A stretch of 5,720 nucleotides of DNA, taken from Cytophagales bacterium (GTDB lineage: Bacteria > Bacteroidota > Bacteroidia > Cytophagales > Cyclobacteriaceae). The position numbers and the translations under genes are program-made. How positions within the stretch are numbered: position 1 is the stretch's first letter; each line of letters starts with the position of its first letter. Location of the stretch: NCBI GenBank assembly GCA_003537495.1, contig DPSB01000262.1:1-5720 (forward strand), read 5' to 3'. The notes below the pieces were generated by a model. That model was given only the letters and a program-made list of their open reading frames with translations. It was not told the origin of the DNA and made no database searches. Below are positions 1 to 3,528 of this stretch, piece after piece.

Positions 1-62
1 ATTGGATTTAGAAACATTATAAAAATCAAACCATGCGGAGGTCTTACCAAATTTTTAACAAA

Positions 63-87
63 CACGATGAGTCCGTAGGATCATGTG
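63..87. other. imperfect hairpin near left edge
   Basis: The arms CAC-g-ATGA-g-TCC and GGA-TCAT-GTG pair over 10 bp around a GTA loop, with two single bulged G residues on the left arm (66 and 71). No T-rich tract follows on the plus strand, so it is not a convincing intrinsic terminator. It does not match the other palindromes of the window. It may be the tail of a transcript from outside the window, or chance. Confidence 0.3.
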
Positions 88-111
88 GTTGCCAAGTGAC
101 AATTGTATTTA

Positions 112-140
112 GAAGTCCCGGAGGGACGAACTTATGGTAG
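112..140 (+). repeat. REP-like palindrome, copy 1 (GTCCC type)
   Basis: The stem is GTCCC (115-119) / GGGAC (123-127) with loop GGA, followed by the tail GAACTTATGGTAG. Copy 5, on the opposite strand, carries the identical tail. This copy is upstream of the transposase gene and in the same orientation as copy 2. Confidence 0.75.
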
Positions 141-160
141 TGAACCATTTTAGCATGTAG

Positions 161-189
161 GAAGTCCCGGAGGGACGACCGTATTGTAG
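161..189 (+). repeat. REP-like palindrome, copy 2 (GTCCC type)
   Basis: The stem is GTCCC (164-168) / GGGAC (172-176) with loop GGA, followed by GACCGTATTGTAG. It shares a 16-base core with copy 1 (112-127 and 161-176) and is a direct repeat of it 49 bases away. A GTAG tetranucleotide also sits directly before this copy (157-160), but the other copies lack one there. Confidence 0.75.
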
Positions 190-221
190 AAAAAGATTAA
201 ATTTATTTGATAGCTTCTAGA

Positions 222-234
222 AGGGCACCGTATT
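222..234 (+). repeat. degenerate remnant of the REP-like palindrome
   Basis: AGGGCACCGTATT matches the right arm and tail of copy 2 (AGGGACGACCGTATT) except for a 2-base deletion. The left arm is missing; the preceding sequence is the unrelated perfect palindrome CTTCTAGAAG (214-223). It is probably a decayed copy, but it is short enough that chance cannot be excluded. Confidence 0.4.
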
Positions 235-285
235 AAATCAAAGGTATTCCAACGTTTATATTCAATTGCTCTATTAAAACACCTT

Positions 286-747
286 ATGGCCAACACCTAT
301 ACCCAATTAAATATTCATTGCGTTTTTGCCGTGCATGGTCGCGAAAATTACATCACCTCAAATTTTCGGGAAGATTTGTTCCGCTATATGTCGGGTATAT
401 TAAAGGGCGATAAGTCGTATCCATTGGCTGTTAATGGTTGGCTGGATCATGTGCATGTATTTTTTGAACTACAACCAACTATGTGTGTATCTGATCAGAT
501 GCGGATGTTAAAGGCAACCTCTTCTAAATGGATAAACGACAATAAATTTATGAAAGGTAAATTCCGATGGCAAGAAGGATTTGGTGCCTTCTCTTATTCT
601 CGTTCACAGCGGGATAGTGTGATTAATTATATAATAAACCAGGAGCAGCATCATAAAAAGCAAAGTTTCAGGGAAGAATACCTTGAGTTGTTACAAAAGT
701 TTGAAATTCCGTTTGAGGATAAATATTTATTCGAATTCTATGATTGA
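286..747 (+). CDS. REP-associated tyrosine transposase (RAYT / IS200-like, Y1_Tnp domain)
   Basis: This is a 153-residue single-domain HUH endonuclease of the Y1 transposase family. Such enzymes nick single-stranded DNA at hairpins through a covalent phosphotyrosine. The metal-binding HUH motif is the H-V-H at residues 55-57. The nucleophile is very probably Tyr115, within V-I-N-Y-I-I-N-Q followed by the family's Q-x-H-H-K-K signature at about 120-125. The family's G-F-G-A-F-S-Y-S segment is at 98-105, and the C-terminal F-R-E-E-Y helix is at about 128-132. Length is normal for Bacteroidota members (about 150 residues) and no catalytic residue is missing, so it appears intact. The ATG at 286 is the natural start: the protein begins at the family's usual N-terminus. 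No partner gene is present. The flanking REP-like hairpins argue for a RAYT and against a free-living IS200 element, but the two cannot be separated by sequence alone here. Confidence 0.88.
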   Translation: MANTYTQLNIHCVFAVHGRENYITSNFREDLFRYMSGILKGDKSYPLAVNGWLDHVHVFFELQPTMCVSDQMRMLKATSSKWINDNKFMKGKFRWQEGFGAFSYSRSQRDSVINYIINQEQHHKKQSFREEYLELLQKFEIPFEDKYLFEFYD

Positions 748-760
748 TAATCAATTTAGT

Positions 761-782
761 TATGGTCGCCCCTCCGGGGCTT
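761..782 (-). repeat. REP-like palindrome, copy 4 (GCCCC type)
   Basis: On the plus strand the stem reads GCCCC (768-772), TCC loop, GGGGC (776-780). On the minus strand it reads GCCCC-GGA-GGGGC followed by GACCATAA, so it is inverted relative to copies 1 and 2. The tail lacks GTAG. It begins 13 bases after the transposase stop codon. Confidence 0.7.
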
Positions 783-803
783 ATGAAATAACCCTTACAT
801 TTT

Positions 804-830
804 CTACCATAAGTTCGTCCCTACGGGACT
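804..830 (-). repeat. REP-like palindrome, copy 5 (GTCCC type)
   Basis: Read on the minus strand it is GTCCC-GTA-GGGAC followed by GAACTTATGGTAG, the same tail as copy 1. The loop differs from copy 1 (GTA instead of GGA) while both stem arms are identical. The inverted orientation makes copies 1 and 5 the closest matched pair around the transposase gene. Confidence 0.75.
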
Positions 831-893
831 ATTAAGAGTTATAACCAAATGAAACCCAGCAGTGCTTTTGCATGACTTTCAAGAACTGTTTAA

Positions 894-921
894 AAGCCCC
901 AGCGGGGCGAACCTATGGTAG
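894..921 (+). repeat. REP-like palindrome, copy 6 (GCCCC type)
   Basis: The stem is GCCCC (896-900) / GGGGC (904-908) with loop AGC, followed by GAACCTATGGTAG, one base different from the tail of copies 1 and 5. It is in plus orientation, facing copy 5 across about 60 bases of sequence with no recognisable feature. Confidence 0.75.
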
Positions 922-941
922 AAAAGGAGAAAACCACCCAC

Positions 942-965
942 CAGCCCCGGAGGGGCGACCGTAGA
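942..965 (+). repeat. REP-like palindrome, copy 7 (GCCCC type)
   Basis: The stem is GCCCC (944-948) / GGGGC (952-956) with loop GGA, followed by GACCGTAGA. The tail resembles that of copy 2 but reaches GTAG five bases sooner. It is the last copy to the right of the transposase gene. Confidence 0.72.
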
Positions 966-1031
966 TTTTTGTCTATCAGCCTATTTTCATTTCAACACAA
1001 CTCCTTATCGCTCGTGTGAATTCAATTTCTA

Positions 1032-1049
1032 AATTGTGATTCTACAATT
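1032..1049. promoter_or_regulatory. small dyad upstream of the 1060 start codon
   Basis: AATTGT (1032-1037) and ACAATT (1044-1049) form a perfect 6-bp inverted repeat with a 6-base spacer, ending 10 bases before the ATG at 1060. Position and shape would suit an operator, but arms this AT-rich arise easily by chance and no regulator gene is nearby. Confidence 0.2.
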
Positions 1050-1059
1050 ACCTTTGAAA

Positions 1060-1875
1060 ATGTCTATCGCTGAGCCCAAACTCCTCCACTGGCTCCATAA
1101 TTTTTATGGCTACGGTTCGTGGCAGGCACGATTCTGGTTTATTGGTTATGAGGAACCCGGTGGCGATATACCCGAAGAAGTGGCCGACAAATTCAATTAT
1201 TTTTCTACGCACCATGCAGAAGCGAAACCTACGCTCTGCAATATCCGCGAGCTATACCAACATGTATCGGTAGGTACTGAAGATCCAAAAGCAGAAAAGT
1301 TTACCAATCGCTATGACTATCGGTTTGGTACAACAGCCATTCAAAGTACAGTATGGAAAAACCTGACTGCCTTTGAATATGGTTACAACAACCTACCCGT
1401 ACCTGATTTGTTTCTTTATCAAAAAGAAAAATTTGCACAAGCTGGTTTGAAACGCGAGGCTATGATTCCGTTATATCCCTTGCCTGGCTCGCATACGCAC
1501 TCGTGGCATTACAATTGGCTGAATCTAACAGGTTGCGATTTTCTGAAAAGTCAGCAGCGGTATGAAGAATATATCTATCCGCAACGTATTCACACCATTC
1601 TTTCCAACCTGCGCGAACACAAACCAGAAGTGGTACTCATGTTTGGAATGAAGAATATCAACGGACTAAAAAAATCAATTCAAGATTTTTTTGGAACCGT
1701 ACAGTTTTCCACCGGCAAAGGCATCAAACTACAAATACCACAACACCACCGGGCCGACATTAACGGAACGACCTTGATCATCACCACACAAATTCCAGCC
1801 TTACGCCATGGCCGAATTGAGACGGGTTTTGATTGGGAGGAGTTTGGGAGAAGAGTTCGTGCCTCACCCCAATAA
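1060..1875 (+). CDS. hypothetical protein, possible distant uracil-DNA-glycosylase-like fold
   Basis: I do not recognise this 271-residue protein with certainty. It is soluble: no signal peptide and no membrane segment. Three stretches recall the uracil-DNA glycosylase superfamily in the correct order. F-W-F-I-G-Y-E-E-P-G-G (25-35) resembles the first active-site motif (G-E-A-P-G). P-E-V-V-L-M-F-G-M (189-197) resembles the hydrophobic strand before the L-G-x-x-A segment. T-L-I-I-T-T-Q-I-P-A-L-R-H-G-R (238-252) resembles the region of the H-P-S motif, but the usual His-Pro-Ser is not there. If the fold is right, activity or substrate may differ. An in-frame GTG at 1036 would add eight residues; the ATG at 1060 is preferred because the extra residues look unconserved and the GTG falls in a small dyad. 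The last four codons and the stop lie at the edge of the repeat starting at 1861. Existence of the gene is likely; the function is a guess. Confidence 0.75.
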   Translation: MSIAEPKLLHWLHNFYGYGSWQARFWFIGYEEPGGDIPEEVADKFNYFSTHHAEAKPTLCNIRELYQHVSVGTEDPKAEKFTNRYDYRFGTTAIQSTVWKNLTAFEYGYNNLPVPDLFLYQKEKFAQAGLKREAMIPLYPLPGSHTHSWHYNWLNLTGCDFLKSQQRYEEYIYPQRIHTILSNLREHKPEVVLMFGMKNINGLKKSIQDFFGTVQFSTGKGIKLQIPQHHRADINGTTLIITTQIPALRHGRIETGFDWEEFGRRVRASPQ

Positions 1876-1927
1876 AATGTAGTACTCATTATATGATTTT
1901 GGTTACCCCTCTCCACAGGAGAGGGGT
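1861..1927 (-). repeat. composite palindromic repeat, left copy (inverted)
   Basis: A perfect 10-bp hairpin, ACCCCTCTCC (1905-1914) / GGAGAGGGGT (1918-1927) with loop ACA, is separated by 32 bases from the 12-mer GCCTCACCCCAA (1861-1872). The right copy (2019-2084) has the same parts in reverse order and complemented, including the loop (TGT) and the 12-mer. The spacers are dissimilar in sequence. No T tract follows, so terminator function is doubtful. Such CCCCTCTCC palindromes are, as far as I recall, dispersed in many Bacteroidota genomes. Confidence 0.7.
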
Positions 1928-2018
1928 GATTAAGATTGACTTGCTTTAGTTTATTCCTTTTGGTTTAAGTATTACTTTTGATTCACCCAAGTACGTATCA
2001 ATTACGCAATACTTTTTT

Positions 2019-2084
2019 ACCCCTCTCCTGTGGAGAGGGGTGCAATAAAATTTTGGTTGCTGATAAGTCCCGTTGGGGTGAGGC
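2019..2084 (+). repeat. composite palindromic repeat, right copy
   Basis: The hairpin ACCCCTCTCC (2019-2028) / GGAGAGGGGT (2032-2041) with loop TGT is the exact reverse complement of the left copy's hairpin. After 31 bases comes TTGGGGTGAGGC (2073-2084), the complement of the 12-mer at 1861. The element ends 9 bases before the moaE start codon, so it would form part of the moaE leader. Its GGGGTGAGG lies where a ribosome binding site would be, though Bacteroidota rarely rely on one. Confidence 0.7.
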
Positions 2085-2093
2085 ATAAACACC

Positions 2094-2504
2094 ATGATCG
2101 AAATAACCAACAACCCAATCGATACTTCCAAAAGTATTGCTGCTGCATCCGTACAGCAGGCTGGCGCTATAAACGTGTTTATCGGAACCGTGCGCAACCA
2201 AACAGCCGGCAAGGCAGTAACAAAATTGGAATACGAAGCCTACGAACCGATGGCTGTATCCGAAATTCAAAAAGTAATAGATGCTACGAAAGCCAAATGG
2301 AGCCTCACCGGCTGGGCTGTAAGTCATAGAACGGGAACCTTGTTGCCAGGCGAAGTAGCCGTAGTGGTGGCTGTTTCCACACCCCACCGGAAAGATTCTT
2401 TTGAAGCGTGTCAGTTTATCATCGACACCTTAAAAAAAACTGTCCCCATCTGGAAAAAAGAATTTTTCCAAGATGGGGACCAGTGGGTATCAGCTCATCC
2501 TTAG
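2094..2504 (+). CDS. moaE: molybdopterin synthase catalytic (large) subunit MoaE
   Basis: MoaE forms a heterotetramer with MoaD in the cytoplasm and transfers two sulfurs from thiocarboxylated MoaD to cyclic pyranopterin monophosphate, giving molybdopterin. The 136-residue protein shows the family motifs in order: G-A-I-N-V-F-I-G-T-V-R (24-34), L-E-Y-E-A-Y-E-P-M-A (45-54), H-R-T-G (78-81), T-P-H-R (96-99) and L-K-K-T-V-P-I-W-K-K-E (113-123). Lys114 and Lys121 correspond by spacing to the catalytic Lys119 and Lys126 of the E. coli enzyme, and Arg34 to its Arg39. It is slightly shorter than the 150-residue E. coli protein but complete. The ATG at 2094 gives the normal N-terminus. The gene begins 9 bases after a repeat. 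moaD is not adjacent, so the partner subunit must be encoded elsewhere. Its end overlaps a small gene on the other strand by four bases. Confidence 0.96.
   Translation: MIEITNNPIDTSKSIAAASVQQAGAINVFIGTVRNQTAGKAVTKLEYEAYEPMAVSEIQKVIDATKAKWSLTGWAVSHRTGTLLPGEVAVVVAVSTPHRKDSFEACQFIIDTLKKTVPIWKKEFFQDGDQWVSAHP
2442..2480 (+). other. long hairpin inside the 3' end of moaE
   Basis: GTCCCCATCT (2442-2451) pairs with AGATGGGGAC (2471-2480), and GGAAAAA (2452-2458) pairs with TTTTTCC (2463-2469). This gives 17 bp with one bulged A (2470) and a 4-base loop. It encodes residues 117-129, including the catalytic Lys121. No T tract follows directly, so it is not a standard terminator. It could affect mRNA stability or act as a transcription barrier at the convergent gene end. 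Confidence 0.6.
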
Positions 2505-2629
2505 AGCTGACTCACAATCATCACCGCCAGGGTGATAATTGCTACTGCAATTACTAGCGCTGAACCTACTACCAGCAATAAGTCGCGGTTAATAGGATTC
2601 AGAAGGAAGTTTCTGTCAATGAATTTCAT
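2501..2629 (-). CDS. small single-pass membrane protein (42 residues), hypothetical
   Basis: The frame encodes a 42-residue protein that starts MKFIDRNFLLNPINRD and continues with an unbroken hydrophobic stretch of about 25 residues (17-40, rich in L, V, A and I), ending S-Q-L. This is a basic N-terminal segment followed by one transmembrane helix, expected N-in. I recognise no family. Support for a real gene comes from the protein-like composition, the ATG at 2629 with a perfect TAnnTTTG -7 box 23 bases upstream, and a stop that meets the moaE stop (four-base convergent overlap). The frame is opposite to moaE and almost wholly outside it, so it is not a coding shadow. Function unknown; proximity to Moco genes is no proof of a role in that pathway. 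Confidence 0.6.
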   Translation of the reverse strand: MKFIDRNFLLNPINRDLLLVVGSALVIAVAIITLAVMIVSQL

Positions 2630-2652
2630 AGCCAACTTTATTTTAGACACAA

Positions 2653-2660
2653 CAAAGATA
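2653..2660 (-). promoter_or_regulatory. candidate -7 promoter box for the 42-residue protein gene
   Basis: On the minus strand this reads TATCTTTG, an exact match to the Bacteroidota -7 consensus TAnnTTTG, 23 bases before the ATG. The -33 box is weak: the nearest TTG is only 13 bases upstream, shorter than the usual 17-23. The call rests on the -7 box and position. Confidence 0.4.
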
Positions 2661-2853
2661 ACATAGGTCGTGCCAATTTGGTTTGCTAACTATAAATCAA
2701 TTTTCGAAAAGTAATATTTCACCCGTTTGCAAAAATTTATACTTACCATTTTAGTTAATGCATGCTTGTGTAAGTGACTAATTGATGGCCACTTAAGTAA
2801 ACACCTAAAAGTTGATGTAAGACTAAGCGTTGGAGTACTTTAGAAGAAGCAGG

Positions 2854-3333
2854 CTACTTTTTTCGAATAAAATCTTTCTTGCCACCTTGTTTGGCCATCA
2901 GTTTTATCTCTTCAATTACGATCTCATGTGACAAGGCCTTGCACATATCGTAAATGGTAAGAGCAGCCACCGATGCAGCCGTAAGTGCCTCCATTTCTAC
3001 CCCGGTTTTCCCGGTAACCACTACATCGGTGCTGATCACTACTTTCTTTTTAACTACTTCAATCCGAACCTGACAATCTTCCAGAGCAAGCGGGTGACAA
3101 AACGGAATCAACTCATGCGTTTTTTTAGCCGCCATTACTCCGGCAATAATGGCTGTTTGAAACACCGGCCCTTTTTTGGTAATCAACTCGTTGTTTTTGA
3201 TTTGCGCTAAGATTTCGTTGCCCAAAAACACCACCGCCTGCGCCTTCGCCACACGTTTGGTTATCCGCTTTTCCGATACATCTACCATTTTGGGGTTGCC
3301 CGATGCATCAATATGTGTAAATTGTTTTTTCAT
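2854..3333 (-). CDS. moaC: cyclic pyranopterin monophosphate synthase MoaC
   Basis: MoaC converts the 3',8-cyclo-GTP product of MoaA into cyclic pyranopterin monophosphate, the first stable Moco intermediate; it acts as a cytoplasmic hexamer. The 159-residue protein is full length and carries the family signature throughout: T-H-I-D (6-9), M-V-D-V-S (16-20), K-K-G-P-V-F (53-58), L-I-P-F-C-H-P-L (75-82), K-T-G-V-E-M-E-A-L-T (109-118) and T-I-Y-D-M-C-K-A (126-133). Lys54, His80, Glu113, Glu115, Asp129 and Lys132 fit the catalytic and binding positions known from E. coli MoaC (Lys51, His77, Glu112, Glu114, Asp128, Lys131). The ATG at 3333 gives the standard N-terminus. It is transcribed away from moeA, with its start 16 bases from the inverted-repeat element in between. 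There is no fused MogA/MoaB domain. I see no terminator hairpin after its stop. Confidence 0.97.
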   Translation of the reverse strand: MKKQFTHIDASGNPKMVDVSEKRITKRVAKAQAVVFLGNEILAQIKNNELITKKGPVFQTAIIAGVMAAKKTHELIPFCHPLALEDCQVRIEVVKKKVVISTDVVVTGKTGVEMEALTAASVAALTIYDMCKALSHEIVIEEIKLMAKQGGKKDFIRKK

Positions 3334-3362
3334 TTGGATTTAGTTATCGATGAATCAAAAGT

Positions 3363-3397
3363 CTAACCTATTTGGAATGTCATTCCGGTCCCGCAAA
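3363..3397 (-). promoter_or_regulatory. candidate moaC promoter within the repeat
   Basis: On the minus strand, TAGGTTAG (3370-3363) matches five of the six fixed bases of the TAnnTTTG -7 box and lies 29 bases before the moaC ATG. TTTG (3397-3394) lies 23 bases further upstream, at the long end of the normal -33/-7 spacing. If correct, the -33 box comes from the inner repeat's first hairpin. Confidence 0.25.
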
Positions 3398-3461
3398 GGC
3401 GGGATGCCGGAATCCCGTTCAGCATGTACTCATGGAGATCGCGGAATAAATCTGCGATGAC
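3379..3461. repeat. inner palindromic repeat with GTCAT/ATGAC ends
   Basis: The element starts GTCAT (3379-3383) and ends ATGAC (3457-3461). It contains two hairpins. The first pairs ATTCCGG (3382-3388) with CCGGAAT (3407-3413) and TCCCGC (3389-3394) with GCGGGA (3399-3404), with a 2-base bulge and AAAG loop. The second pairs ATCGCGGA (3438-3445) with TCTGCGAT (3451-3458), with one G-T pair. The link GTTCAGCATGTACTCATGG (3417-3435) separates them. It has the look of a dispersed intergenic repeat. Confidence 0.6.
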
Positions 3462-3469
3462 GGAAGACT

Positions 3470-3499
3470 TTTGATTCATCTCAATTAAAGATACTTATA
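3470..3499 (+). promoter_or_regulatory. candidate moeA promoter using the inverted-repeat arm
   Basis: TTTG (3470-3473), inside the right arm of the inverted repeat, is followed after 18 bases by TACTTATA (3492-3499). Spacing fits a Bacteroidota -33/-7 pair, but the -7 box matches only four of six fixed bases. It lies 29 bases before the moeA ATG. Confidence 0.25.
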
Positions 3500-3528
3500 T
3501 AAACTCAATAGCTATTCAAAAATAACAA

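Larger units (their letters stand above)
112..965 (+). mobile_element. RAYT gene flanked by REP-like palindromes (REPtron-like unit)
   Basis: A single-domain Y1 transposase gene (286-747) lies between two groups of one short palindromic repeat: two full copies and one remnant on the left (112-234), four copies on the right (761-965). A lone RAYT gene with clustered REP hairpins is the known REPtron arrangement, in which the transposase recognises the hairpins. There is no second transposon gene (no TnpB or IscB) and no target-site duplication that I can see, so this is probably a domesticated or REP-mobilising unit and not a classical IS. The outer limits are set only by the outermost repeats. 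Confidence 0.6.
3349..3480. repeat. 132-bp element bounded by perfect 16-bp inverted repeats
   Basis: GATGAATCAAAAGTCT (3349-3364) and AGACTTTTGATTCATC (3465-3480) are perfect reverse complements. They enclose a second palindromic element (3379-3461) and no gene. This resembles a miniature inverted-repeat element, but no target-site duplication is evident at the ends. It fills most of the spacer between divergent moaC and moeA, so it must overlap or displace their promoters. Confidence 0.65.

Noticed and set aside
66..80. Hammerhead-ribozyme-like string GATGAGTCCGTAGGA
   Set aside because: It resembles the conserved core and stem II, but the preceding CTGATGA is not intact (ACGATGA) and the required GAAA after the stem is missing, so no active core can form.
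33..140. 35-codon open frame at the left edge
   Set aside because: Its last third is REP copy 1 read as protein (R-S-P-G-G-T-N-L-W), a frequent artefact of palindromic repeats, and the rest has no recognisable protein character.
112..965. CRISPR array
   Set aside because: The repeats are short hairpins at irregular distances and in both orientations, without uniform spacers or cas genes.
1036..1059. GTG start eight codons upstream for the hypothetical protein
   Set aside because: The added residues look unconserved and the GTG is inside a small dyad; the ATG at 1060 is more natural.
1905..2041. Intrinsic terminators at the two CCCCTCTCC hairpins
   Set aside because: Neither hairpin is followed by a T tract on either strand; the T run at 2013-2018 precedes the second hairpin on the plus strand and reads as A on the other. 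Their identical inverted copies fit a dispersed repeat better.
3334..3528. Moco riboswitch before moaC or moeA
   Set aside because: The spacer is explained by inverted repeats; the only multi-hairpin structure is the palindromic repeat, and I see no conserved riboswitch core.
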